Origin: an uncultured Campylobacter sp.
GTDB taxonomy: Bacteria > Campylobacterota > Campylobacteria > Campylobacterales > Campylobacteraceae
Direction of reading: 5' to 3'
DNA: 53,349 bases
NCBI RefSeq assembly: GCF_938039205.1
Contig: NZ_CALHVM010000017.1
Span: 1 to 53,349 of the forward strand
Of the stretch, positions 8,634 to 16,098 are shown piece by piece. The translations under genes were made by a program, and so were the position numbers. The notes below the pieces were generated by a model, which ran no database searches, was not told where the DNA came from, and saw only the letters and a list, made by a program, of their open reading frames with translations. How positions within the stretch are numbered: position 1 is the stretch's first letter; the number at the start of each line of letters is the position of its first letter.

Positions 8634-8639
8634 TACAAT
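8634..8639 (+). promoter_or_regulatory. -10 box for the thioesterase gene
   Basis: TACAAT lies 22 nt before the ATG at 8662, in a T-rich stretch typical of Campylobacter sigma-70 promoters. Confidence 0.45.
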
Positions 8640-8661
8640 TTTAGCGTTTTTAGGAGCGAAA

Positions 8662-9057
8662 ATGAAAATTTTTTATTACGAATTTACAGTGGGCGAGGAC
8701 GCCATCGACGTGAATCATCATGCAAACAACGCTCACTACGTCATCTGGATGCAAGAAGCGGCCAACGCGCACTCAAACGCCGTTGGCGACCTCATCGAGA
8801 CAAATCTCGCGCAAAACCGCACGTGGATGGTGCGCAGGCACGAGATAGACTATCTGGGGCAGCTGTTTTTGGGCGATAAAGTGCGCGTGAAAACCTGGAC
8901 GCAGCCTGAAAAAAGAAGCTGCTCGAAGCGTTTTTACGAGTTTAGCAAAGATGGCGTATCTGTCGCTAGCGCGGTGACGACTTACGTGTTTTTTGATCTT
9001 GCGCGCGGTCGTCCGATCGCGATACCGCCAGAGATTGCAAAGCTTTACGAGGATTAG
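8662..9057 (+). CDS. Hotdog-fold acyl-CoA thioesterase (4HBT/YbgC-like)
   Basis: 131 residues, one hotdog domain. The N-terminal block VNHHANNAHYVIWMQEAAN (about 18-36) carries the conserved Asn/His-Tyr pattern of the 4HBT active-site helix. The segment WMVRRHEIDYLGQLFLGDKVRVKTW matches the central beta strands of YbgC-type thioesterases. It probably hydrolyses an acyl-CoA or acyl-ACP; the chain length is unknown. ATG start with TAGGAGCG upstream. Monocistronic by context. Confidence 0.85.
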   Translation: MKIFYYEFTVGEDAIDVNHHANNAHYVIWMQEAANAHSNAVGDLIETNLAQNRTWMVRRHEIDYLGQLFLGDKVRVKTWTQPEKRSCSKRFYEFSKDGVSVASAVTTYVFFDLARGRPIAIPPEIAKLYED

Positions 9058-9209
9058 TTTTATAGAGCCCGCGTCAAATTTGAGTTTTTAAATTTGACTA
9101 AGCGGCCGCTTTAAATTTAGTAGATCGTATTTTTATAAAATTTGCGACAAAATTTGCTCGGCAAGCGGATTTAAGCTGCAAAATTTGCCGTCAAATTTAA
9201 GCGAAAAAT

Positions 9210-9584
9210 TTAAAAGCACTCGTCGCAAACACCCTTAACCACGACGCTTTTGACGTGATTTTGTTTTAGACGAGGCATGTCGATGTTTGTCATCTTGTGG
9301 CAGACGTCGCAGACGAAATACGCCTTTGCCCCGCTTTCAAGCTCGTAGAAATTTTTGCGGTTATTTTCGCTTTTTAGCACGATGCCCTTAGCTTCAAAAA
9401 GGTCCATACAGCGGTAAAACGTGGTTTTGTTCGCGTCGATTTGCGCTAAAATTTCATCATAACTAAGCGGTGCGGCGGCGGCGTGTAAAATGTGCAAAAT
9501 CTCAAGTCTAAGCGGAGTGATTTTGATATCATTTTTCGTTAAAAGCTCCTCAAAACCGGCTTTTTCTTCCAAATTTTCGCCCAT
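9210..9584 (-). CDS. Fur-family regulator, Zur-like
   Basis: 124 residues, shorter than most Fur proteins (about 140-150), because it ends directly after the second CxxC pair. The winged helix is at about 18-80 with the recognition segment NKTTFYRCMDLFEAKGIV. The structural zinc site is formed by C92/C95 (CDVC) and C120/C123 (CDEC). It is divergently transcribed from znuA with 112 nt between starts, and a perfect palindrome overlaps the znuA promoter, so it most likely represses zinc uptake as a Zur. The Zur role is inferred from location; the Fur fold is clear. The minus-strand -10 is TATAAT (9615-9620 complement). Confidence 0.85.
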   Translation of the reverse strand: MGENLEEKAGFEELLTKNDIKITPLRLEILHILHAAAAPLSYDEILAQIDANKTTFYRCMDLFEAKGIVLKSENNRKNFYELESGAKAYFVCDVCHKMTNIDMPRLKQNHVKSVVVKGVCDECF

Positions 9585-9611
9585 ATTTTTCCTCCGCGTT
9601 AAGAATTTTAG

Positions 9612-9622
9612 GGTATTATACC
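9612..9622 (-). promoter_or_regulatory. -10 region of the zur-like gene, within a small palindrome
   Basis: GGTATTATACC is an odd-centred perfect palindrome. On the minus strand it contains TATAAT about 31 nt upstream of the ATG at 9584. A second operator or a plain promoter are both possible. Confidence 0.5.
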
Positions 9623-9639
9623 TTGAGAAAAATTAATTT

Positions 9640-9652
9640 GCAACTAAGTTGC
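9640..9652 (+). promoter_or_regulatory. Candidate Zur/Fur operator in the znuA promoter
   Basis: GCAACTAAGTTGC is a perfect 13-nt palindrome. It ends 6 nt before the znuA -10 box and so sits in the -35/-10 spacer, where bound repressor would block RNA polymerase. I know of no published Campylobacter zinc box that it matches, so assignment to the neighbouring Zur-like protein rests on position and symmetry. Confidence 0.55.
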
Positions 9653-9658
9653 TTTTGA

Positions 9659-9664
9659 TATAAT
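9659..9664 (+). promoter_or_regulatory. znuA -10 box
   Basis: A perfect TATAAT preceded by GA, 32 nt before the znuA ATG and directly after the palindrome at 9640-9652. Confidence 0.65.
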
Positions 9665-9696
9665 TTCGCCCAAATTTTAACACGGAAAGGATAAAA

Positions 9697-10623
9697 ATGA
9701 GAAAAATTTTCGCGTTTTTATGTTTGGGCTTAGTCGCGTTATACGCCAAAGGGCAAGTTAGCGTCAGTATTTTGCCGCAGCATTATTTCGTCAAGCAAAT
9801 CGCAGGCGACGCGGTCGAGGTAAACGTAATGGTAGGCAAAGGAGCCGATCCGCACACGTACGAACCAAAGCCAAAACAGATGACCGCGCTTGAAAAAAGC
9901 GACCTTTATTTTGCTATCGGGATCGAGTTTGAGGAGGCTTGGCTGCCTAAATTTCAAAAATCCTATCCAAATCTCAAAATCGTAAAAACCGATGAGGGTG
10001 TGGAAAAGATCAAATTTGAAGGTCACCACGAGCACGCGGACCACGATCATCACCATGACGCCAAGCACGAACACGCTCACCACGATCACAAACACGAGCA
10101 TGCAGGTCATGACCACCATGACCACGAGCATCACCACGGCGAATTTGACCCGCACATCTGGCTAGATCCCGTCTTGGTAAAAATCCAAGCTAAAAATATC
10201 GCCGCCGCGCTAAGCGAAAAATATCCTGAGAACAAGGCTCTTTTCGAGGCGAATTTGGCTAAATTTGAAGCTAAGCTCGACGAGCTTGACGGCTTTATCA
10301 AAAACACTCTAGCAAATGTCAAAAACCGCGAATTTATCGTATATCACCCGTCTTGGGGCTACTTTGCTAAGCGCTACGATCTGGAGCAAATCGCGATCGA
10401 AGTAGATGGCAAAGAACCAAAACCGGCCGAGCTAAAAGAGCTCATCGAGGAAGCCAAAGAGCACGGCGTGAAGGTCATTTTCGTCGCTCCGCAGTTTTCT
10501 AAAAAAGCTGCGCAAACCATCGCTAAAGAAAGCGGTGCTAGCGTCGTAGAGATCGATCAGCTGCCGCTTGATTGGGATGCCGAGCTACGCAAAACGGCGC
10601 AAATTTTCGCAAAGAGCCTATAA
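9697..10623 (+). CDS. znuA: Zinc ABC transporter substrate-binding protein
   Basis: 308 residues with a signal peptide (about 1-18). Cluster A-I solute-binding protein that captures periplasmic zinc for the ZnuBC permease. Metal ligands expected from the family are seen: H53 in ADPHTYEP, H153 in DPHIWLDP, and the His in YHPSWGYF (about 217). A His/Asp-rich loop occupies about 110-147 (HH-EHADHDHHH and similar), typical of ZnuA and thought to collect zinc or act as a sensor. ATG with GGAAAGGATA upstream. The next gene starts directly at the stop codon, so this is the first gene of the znu operon. Confidence 0.95.
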   Translation: MRKIFAFLCLGLVALYAKGQVSVSILPQHYFVKQIAGDAVEVNVMVGKGADPHTYEPKPKQMTALEKSDLYFAIGIEFEEAWLPKFQKSYPNLKIVKTDEGVEKIKFEGHHEHADHDHHHDAKHEHAHHDHKHEHAGHDHHDHEHHHGEFDPHIWLDPVLVKIQAKNIAAALSEKYPENKALFEANLAKFEAKLDELDGFIKNTLANVKNREFIVYHPSWGYFAKRYDLEQIAIEVDGKEPKPAELKELIEEAKEHGVKVIFVAPQFSKKAAQTIAKESGASVVEIDQLPLDWDAELRKTAQIFAKSL

Positions 10624-12189
10624 ATGAAATTTGGACGCATACTCGCTATTTTCGCGCTTTTTGCGTCCTTTTTTAGCTTTGCGCACGCCTGCGCTCTGTG
10701 CTCGCTTTACACTCCGACCGCGCATGCCGACATTAAATTTAACCTGCAAGGCGACATGATAAAAACAGCCGTCGTAACATGGACGTTTTCTGAAAATTTC
10801 ACCGAACTAACGCTACAAAGCTACGACGAAAATGCCGACAAAGCGCTTAGCAAAAACGAAGCGTGGAAGGTGCAAAAATCCCTGCTCGACTACATCGTGC
10901 CGCGCGGATATCTAACTAGCGTGGGTTACTACGACGGCGCGGGCGAGACCGTAAACCTGCATACCAAAACGCTCTCGCAGCGGGTTTATCTGGATGGGGG
11001 CAGGCTAAATTTCGAGTATATTTTAGAGCTAAATTTAGCGGTCAAGGACGGCCGCGTCGTCACGGTCGAGGTTTTTGACCACGAGGGATTTTTTAACTTT
11101 AAAATAAGCTCGCCCCAGCCCTACGCACTCACGGATAAAATTTATCTCGTGCCAAACGTAAATTTGAGTACGGCATTTTTTGAGATGACCTCAAAAGCGC
11201 CTAAAATAGAGCCTGCAAAGCCCGAGCTTAGCTCGCTGGTTAAGCCAAAAAATAAGCAAAATTTAGAACAAATAGACGCCGAGGATAGGGCGAAATTTGA
11301 CTCCGTTTCGGGTATGAGCCTTCAGTTTTTAGAGCGCTTAAAAGAGCTCATCAAGATAAACAGCGCCGAGCTAAACGCGCTAAATTTCGCCTTGCTAGCC
11401 GCGGTCAGCTTTTTTTACGGATTTTTGCACGCAGCTGGCCCTGGGCATGCAAAGATGCTAACGGCTAGCTACTTCGTCGCAAACGGCGGCAGCTACTCGC
11501 GCGCGCTGGTTTTTGCGATGAAGGTCGGATTCGCGCACGTTACGGGAGCGTTTTTGCTCGTACTTTTTAGCTACGTTTTTTTAAACGCGTTTTTGACGGA
11601 CAAGGTCAGCGACATAGCGGGCGCGATGACGAAAATCTCGGCCGTAACGATCGTTTGTGTGAGCCTTTATATGATCTATGCTAAGATTAAAAAAACGGCG
11701 CTAAAGCCTAAATTTAGCTTTGCCGCCGCGCCTGTCTCGGGCGAAAAAGGCGCAAATGGGGCGAGTAAAGTTTTTGGTTCAAATTTAAACTCCGTGCCAA
11801 ATTTGAGCGCAAATTCCGTCAAATTTAGCCCTATCGCCCACGAAAGCGAGTGCGGCTGCGCAGCCTGTAGGGCCTCTAACGAGGCGCCAAAAACAGCTAG
11901 CGAGTGGCTGGTGGTACTAGCTGGCTCGCTCGTGCCGTGTCCTGGCACACTGCTGGTTTTCGTGCTAGCATTTAGCCTAAACAGCTACGCGGCGGGGCTT
12001 GCTAGCGGCCTGTTTATGGGGATTGGGATGGGTGCGGTGATATTTCTGGCGGCCGTTTGCGGCTTTAAGCTAAAGGGCGCAGTGAGATTTCGCGCGCTGC
12101 GGACTTGCTGCGAGTTTGCCGCGCTTTTTGTGATGCTTGGGCTTGGCGTTTTTATGTTTTATATTTCGGGTAAGGTGAGCGTTTTATGA
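10624..12189 (+). CDS. DUF1007-NicO fusion: ZevA/ZevB-like metal transport protein
   Basis: 521 residues. A signal peptide (about 1-22) leads into a periplasmic DUF1007-type domain (about 23-200). A linker follows, then a NicO/RcnA-like membrane domain starting near 253. That domain carries HAAGPGHAKML (269-279), matching the GPGH motif of the family, and a later LVPCPGTLLVFVLA (436-449). The loop between helices has a cysteine cluster, ECGCAACRA (C410, C412, C415). In Haemophilus, separate proteins ZevA (DUF1007) and ZevB (NicO) act in zinc acquisition; here both are one polypeptide placed between znuA and znuC, so a zinc role is likely. Nickel or cobalt transport remains possible. It overlaps znuC by 4 nt (ATGA). 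Confidence 0.82.
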   Translation: MKFGRILAIFALFASFFSFAHACALCSLYTPTAHADIKFNLQGDMIKTAVVTWTFSENFTELTLQSYDENADKALSKNEAWKVQKSLLDYIVPRGYLTSVGYYDGAGETVNLHTKTLSQRVYLDGGRLNFEYILELNLAVKDGRVVTVEVFDHEGFFNFKISSPQPYALTDKIYLVPNVNLSTAFFEMTSKAPKIEPAKPELSSLVKPKNKQNLEQIDAEDRAKFDSVSGMSLQFLERLKELIKINSAELNALNFALLAAVSFFYGFLHAAGPGHAKMLTASYFVANGGSYSRALVFAMKVGFAHVTGAFLLVLFSYVFLNAFLTDKVSDIAGAMTKISAVTIVCVSLYMIYAKIKKTALKPKFSFAAAPVSGEKGANGASKVFGSNLNSVPNLSANSVKFSPIAHESECGCAACRASNEAPKTASEWLVVLAGSLVPCPGTLLVFVLAFSLNSYAAGLASGLFMGIGMGAVIFLAAVCGFKLKGAVRFRALRTCCEFAALFVMLGLGVFMFYISGKVSVL

Positions 12190-12941
12190 GCGACATTTCG
12201 GTGCGAAATTTGAGCTTCGGTTACGATGAGAACCTCGTGTTTGAGGGCATAAATTTAGAATACGACTGCAAGGATTTTCTAGCCGTCATAGGCCCAAACG
12301 GCGGCGGTAAAAGCACGCTTTTAAAGCTAATGCTAGGCCTAAACAAGCCAAGCGGTGGGACGATCGAGGTGTTCGGTCAGGAACCCGCTAGCGTGAGCAA
12401 GGCCGTGGGCTACGTCCCGCAAAATATCCCGATAAATCAAAGCTTCCCGATGCGCGTGCTCGAGGTCGTTTTGATGGGGCGGATAGATAAAAAGCTATTT
12501 GGATTTTACGGAAAGGACGACAAGACAGAGGCCGAAGCGGCGCTCGAGCGCGTCGGGATGGGCGAATTTACGCGGCGAAAGATCGGCGAGCTAAGCGGAG
12601 GACAGCGCCAACGCGTCTATATCGCGCGTGCGCTTTGCGCGAAGGCTAAAATTTTGATGCTAGACGAACCCACCGCCAGCATCGACACGAAGGGTCAAGC
12701 CGACGTCTATAAGCTGCTAAAACAGATCAATGCTGAAGGCACTGGCGTCGTGCTCATCAGCCATGACGTAAATTTGACGCTAAATTTTGCCACCAAGGTC
12801 GCCTACGTCAATCACGATCTTTTCATGCACGAGATCTCGCACGGTTCCAAGCAGGATTTTATCGAGCATTTGGCGAGAGATCATAGGCATTTTTGCGATG
12901 TGGAGGTGGCGTTGAAAGAGTGCGGCTGCGGAAAGCACTAA
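12186..12941 (+). CDS. znuC: Zinc ABC transporter ATPase
   Basis: 251 residues. Walker A GPNGGGKST (about 37-45), Q-loop YVPQNIPI, signature LSGGQRQRV, Walker B ILMLDEPT and H-loop LISHD are all intact, so it should power the ZnuB permease. The tail ends KECGCGKH; its ECGC recurs in the loop of the preceding fusion protein and could bind metal. The ATG lies inside the end of the upstream gene, so translation is coupled. A 446-bp spacer full of repeats and hairpins separates it from znuB, which is unusual for this operon. Confidence 0.94.
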   Translation: MSDISVRNLSFGYDENLVFEGINLEYDCKDFLAVIGPNGGGKSTLLKLMLGLNKPSGGTIEVFGQEPASVSKAVGYVPQNIPINQSFPMRVLEVVLMGRIDKKLFGFYGKDDKTEAEAALERVGMGEFTRRKIGELSGGQRQRVYIARALCAKAKILMLDEPTASIDTKGQADVYKLLKQINAEGTGVVLISHDVNLTLNFATKVAYVNHDLFMHEISHGSKQDFIEHLARDHRHFCDVEVALKECGCGKH

Positions 12942-12948
12942 GTAATTT

Positions 12949-13095
12949 GCGGCTTGTCTTTTGAGCGTCTTTGAATGAGTTTGCAAAAATATCGCTGCGG
13001 CAACCTATTTGGTTAGCCTTGCTCATTTTTGCTTCACAACATTCAAATCCATCTCAAAATACTTCGCCTTAACTTTTTGCATTCAAATTTGAGTT
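12949..13095 (-). repeat. Dispersed intergenic element, copy D
   Basis: Read on the minus strand this stretch starts with a TTGAATGC-type block and GGCGAAGTATTTTGAGATGG, and ends with AAAAGACAAGCCGC (complement of 12949-12962), 8 nt after the znuC stop. The segment 13035-13062 matches copy A (24046-24072) at all but one position. The end core is shared with copies B (26584-26786) and C (36655-36788). No open frame fits it. Confidence 0.75.
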
Positions 13096-13133
13096 GCCGA
13101 AACCCGCACCTTGAAAATGTAAATTTAAAACCT

Positions 13134-13282
13134 GCGACGCTTTGCGGTAGCAAAGCAGTGTCGCCACATTAAAAGCGTCGTAGGGAGAGGGGGATTAAAG
13201 GGGGTGGGGAGCGACTTCGCAATTTAAGCCCCCAACCCCTTTACAACAAAGTAAAAAACAACCTTAGATGGTTGTTTTTTAC
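13134..13282 (+). other. Structured spacer between znuC and znuB: hairpins and a G-quadruplex motif
   Basis: Three features follow copy D. A stem pairs GCGAC-g-CTTTGC (13134-13145) with GCAAAG (13150-13155) and GTCGC (13160-13164). Four G runs (13183-13185, 13189-13193, 13200-13204, 13206-13209) are separated by 3, 6 and 1 nt, which fits the G3+N1-7 quadruplex rule; AAAGGGGGTGGGG there can alternatively pair with CCCCCAACCCCTTT (about 13229-13242). A perfect 13-bp hairpin (13251-13263 with 13270-13282, loop TTAGAT) comes last. Together they could lower transcription into znuB. Confidence 0.65.
13251..13282 (+). terminator. Hairpin upstream of znuB (attenuator or terminator)
   Basis: GTAAAAAACAACC pairs perfectly with GGTTGTTTTTTAC over a 6-nt loop. 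The T run is part of the 3' arm, so a shorter stem, AACAACC/GGTTGTT followed by TTTTT, has the classic intrinsic terminator shape. It would separate znuB (13388) from znuC unless read-through occurs. Confidence 0.6.
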
Positions 13283-13387
13283 GAAAAGAATCTAACTAAA
13301 TTTGACTAATTCAAATTTAGCACCTTAAAGATGCGGGTCTCGGCGAATAACATCAAAAAGCGCCGAAAAAAATAAAAAAGGAAACAA

Positions 13388-14185
13388 ATGCTAGAAGCTC
13401 TTAGCTTAAATTTCATGCAAAACGCCCTGCTGGCGGGCATCCTCGTTAGCATCGCTTGCGGCGTGATCGGCACACTTACGGTCATAAACCGCATGGTTTT
13501 CATCGCGGGTGGCATCGCTCACGGCGCATACGGCGGGCTTGGCATCGCGTTTTATTTTTCGCTCGAGCCGCTGCTTGGAGCGAGTCTGTTTTCGCTGTTT
13601 TTGGCGCTACTCATCGCCACGATCACGCTCAAAGACAAAAGTAAGATGGACTCCGTTATCGGCGCGCTGTGGGCGTTTGGCATGGCGTTTGGCATCATTC
13701 TCACCGACCTGGCGCCCGGCTACAATGTCGATCTAATGAGCTATCTTTTTGGTTCGATTTTGGCCGTGCCGCAGGGCGATCTTGTTTTCATGGCGGTCGC
13801 AAACTGCGTCATACTAGCGTCAGTCGCGCTATTTTACCGCCAGTTTGAGGCGCTTAGCTTTGACACGGAGTTTGCGCGGCTGCGTGGGGTGCGCACGACG
13901 CTGCTATACTACGCGCTAACGTGCATGATGGCGCTAAGCGTCGTGATGACGATACGCGCGGTCGGACTCATCCTGGTTATCGCGCTGCTCACGATCCCGC
14001 CCTATATCGCGGGTGCGGTCTCGAGCCGCCTGGGCACGATGATGCTAAACGCCGCGCTCATCTCGGCCGCGTTTTGCGTGAGCGGGCTGTGGCTGAGCTT
14101 TGAGGCGAATCTCACTAGCGGCGCTAGCATTATCCTCATCGCTTCGGTTTGCTTTTTTATATTTACCGCGGTAAAAAGGCGGTAG
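13388..14185 (+). CDS. znuB: Zinc ABC transporter permease
   Basis: 265 residues, about eight hydrophobic helices, ABC-3 family permease for zinc. Recognisable blocks are GILVSIACGVIGTLTVINRMVFIAGGIAHGAYGG (start of family), ALWAFGMAFGIILTD, and the C-terminal AVGLILVIALLTIPPYIAGAVS, the usual contact region for the ATPase. ATG with AAAGGAAAC upstream. It belongs with znuA and znuC but has its own long leader (see the structured spacer), suggesting uncoupled expression. Nothing follows in the same direction. Confidence 0.93.
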   Translation: MLEALSLNFMQNALLAGILVSIACGVIGTLTVINRMVFIAGGIAHGAYGGLGIAFYFSLEPLLGASLFSLFLALLIATITLKDKSKMDSVIGALWAFGMAFGIILTDLAPGYNVDLMSYLFGSILAVPQGDLVFMAVANCVILASVALFYRQFEALSFDTEFARLRGVRTTLLYYALTCMMALSVVMTIRAVGLILVIALLTIPPYIAGAVSSRLGTMMLNAALISAAFCVSGLWLSFEANLTSGASIILIASVCFFIFTAVKRR

Positions 14186-14300
14186 ATTCGGCGTTTTGGG
14201 TTAAATTTGATGAAATTTGACTCGCGATCTGCGGCTTAAATTTGATGTCAAATTTGCAGTCGCTAGCATATACGGGCAAATTTGACCAAGCAAAGCCAAA

Positions 14301-14939
14301 TCAGATAAATTCCTTCTCCAAAGGCTGCTTAGCGTTACCGTCGGCATCGAAAAGCACACGCCCGCATACTTCGCAAACCTCATCCCTGGGCGATGACTCG
14401 TCCTCATCTAGTTGCCATACGGACATTTCGCCGCACTTGCAGTTTATGACGTAAAGGATCTGTCTTTTGCGACGCTTGCCCCACGGTGCGATATCCCAAA
14501 ACAGCTCCTCGCGCTTTGCCATTTTCTTAAAGTCTTTTTCGGCGTCCTTGTGTGCTATGAGTAGGCAATAAGCGTCGTTATGCAGATCCAAAGTAAATAG
14601 CCTAAAATCGCTCTTTTTGAGCGCCTTTTGAAACTCGTTCATCAAAAATAGGCTCGCGTCGCCGCGCTCAAAACCATCTTTTTTTGCCTCTTTTTCGAGC
14701 CTTGCGTAAATTTTATCACACTCTATCGTCACGCTGCTTTGTAGCTCATCAAGCCTAGATCGGATAAATTTACCCACGTCACCCGTGCTGTCTTCGCCGG
14801 CCCAGTCAAGCATCCAAATAAGCCCTTTCCCGATAAGCAAGTCTAAAAACTCGCCGTCGCCCAGCTCGCCCGCTTTTTCAAAGCCACCCGTTTCGCCCGC
14901 CGTCAAATGCTTTAGGACGCAGCACTGATCTTTCGTCAT
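14301..14939 (-). CDS. Hypothetical protein with a C-terminal zinc-ribbon-like motif
   Basis: The frame opens at 14966, but the ATG at 14939 is chosen because AAAGGAG sits 5-8 nt upstream, inside the longer version. The product is 212 residues, soluble, acidic and helical. The C-terminal part reads NCKCGE...CEVCGR, four cysteines spaced like a zinc ribbon. The middle (about 95-150) resembles an alpha/beta fold with FDIAPWGKRRK-like basic residues after FWD. I recognise no named family; DUF6630-like is a guess. It faces znuB and is followed by its own spacer. Confidence 0.7.
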   Translation of the reverse strand: MTKDQCCVLKHLTAGETGGFEKAGELGDGEFLDLLIGKGLIWMLDWAGEDSTGDVGKFIRSRLDELQSSVTIECDKIYARLEKEAKKDGFERGDASLFLMNEFQKALKKSDFRLFTLDLHNDAYCLLIAHKDAEKDFKKMAKREELFWDIAPWGKRRKRQILYVINCKCGEMSVWQLDEDESSPRDEVCEVCGRVLFDADGNAKQPLEKEFI

Positions 14940-14978
14940 TTTCGCTCCTTTGATTAGATTTGTCAAATTTAGCCGCCC

Positions 14979-15872
14979 TTACGAGCCGGCTACTCGCGAT
15001 CTTTTGTTTTTATAGTAGCTGCCCACCTCGCTAACGACGATGCCAAAGAGTATGAGTCCGGCTCCTGCTATCTGCATGCCGCTTAATATCTCGCCGCCGA
15101 AAAAATACCCCACGATCCCCGCGCTCACGGGCTCAAATGTAAAGATGAGCGAGGTTTTAACGGGCGTCGTGTAGCGCTGCGCCGCGGTTTGTACAAAAAA
15201 CGCCAAAACTGTCGCAAACACCGACGTCACCGCAACCGCGACGAAAAACGCCTCGTCTAAAACGGGCACGACGCCGCGTGGCTCGAAAATCTGTGCCGCA
15301 ACAAAACAAAGCGCCGCGACGGCCGTAAACTGCGCGCTCACCATCCAGTATAGCTCGCACCTGCGCACCAAAACGCCCGTGAAAATGATATGTAGCGCAA
15401 AGCCAAGCGCGCAAACGACGCTAAGCGCCTCACCCGCGCCAAAACCCAGCTCGCTGCCAGTTAGAAAATAAAGCCCCGCTGCCGATAAAAACGCGCCGAT
15501 AAATGCGTAAACGACGACCTTTTGTCCGAAAAACGCAAGCGTGATAAATGGCGTAAAGACAGCATTTAGTCCCGTGATAAAGGCGACGGTGGAGCTTGGG
15601 GCGTACTTGAGGGCAAAGGTCTGAAGCGTAAAGGCCGCAAATAAAAGCGCGCCTAAAAATGTGCCGAGTCTTAGCGAATTGCGGTCGATTTTTCGAGTAA
15701 ATTTGAGGCTTATTAGCGCCATCAGCGCGGCCGCAATCAAAAATCGCCAAAACAAAAGCGTAAAAACGCCGTTTGTCTTTAGCGTCTGCGCCATCGGCAA
15801 AAACGTCACGCCCCAAACCACTGCGATCACGAACAGCGCGAGGTCGGCCTTAAATTCGGTTGATTTTTTCAT
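14979..15872 (-). CDS. EamA/DMT-superfamily exporter (copy 1)
   Basis: 297 residues with ten predicted helices arranged as two EamA repeats (about 8-140 and 150-285). Typical blocks are VIAVVWGVTFLPMAQ near the start, PSSTVAFITGLNAVFTPFITLAFF at the end of repeat one, and LIFTFEPVSAGIVGYFFGGE in repeat two. Drug/metabolite transporters of this family export amino acids, nucleotides or other small molecules; the substrate is unknown. The paralogue at 16099-16986 is about 40-50 percent similar by eye, so this is a tandem duplication. Confidence 0.88.
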   Translation of the reverse strand: MKKSTEFKADLALFVIAVVWGVTFLPMAQTLKTNGVFTLLFWRFLIAAALMALISLKFTRKIDRNSLRLGTFLGALLFAAFTLQTFALKYAPSSTVAFITGLNAVFTPFITLAFFGQKVVVYAFIGAFLSAAGLYFLTGSELGFGAGEALSVVCALGFALHIIFTGVLVRRCELYWMVSAQFTAVAALCFVAAQIFEPRGVVPVLDEAFFVAVAVTSVFATVLAFFVQTAAQRYTTPVKTSLIFTFEPVSAGIVGYFFGGEILSGMQIAGAGLILFGIVVSEVGSYYKNKRSRVAGS

Positions 15873-16001
15873 CTGATTTCTTTAGCTAAATTTAAGGGGC
15901 AAATTTAACGCAATTTCTCTAAATTCGGGCTTTATCGCGTCAAATTTGAGAGTCGCCGCGCTCTTGCTAGCTGGCAAAAATGGCGATAAATTTAAGAAAG
16001 A

Positions 16002-16034
16002 AAATCGCCGCGAGAGTAAATTTGGCGGCGATTT
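16002..16034 (-). terminator. Terminator of the upstream EamA gene
   Basis: AAATCGCCGC (16002-16011) pairs perfectly with GCGGCGATTT (16025-16034). On the minus strand the stem is followed by TTTCTTTCTT. It lies 65 nt past the stop of the gene at 16099-16986, so the two EamA genes are probably separate transcripts. Confidence 0.75.
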
Positions 16035-16098
16035 GATAAATTTGATCTTACGGCGGGTCGGCGCCTTGAGCAAAACGCCAAGCAAAACCCGCCGAAAT

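Noticed and set aside
9739..10155. Open frame on the minus strand opposite znuA with many Val and Met.
   Set aside because: A mirror of the His-rich coding repeat in znuA; no ribosome site, and the frame has no protein-like composition.
10131..10322. Candidate CRISPR-like or tandem repeats in the CAC-rich part of znuA.
   Set aside because: The regular pattern encodes the His-rich loop and lacks constant repeat and spacer structure.
13200..13245. G-rich/C-rich arms between znuC and znuB as a transposon end.
   Set aside because: No transposase, no target duplication, and the arms are better read as a hairpin or quadruplex.
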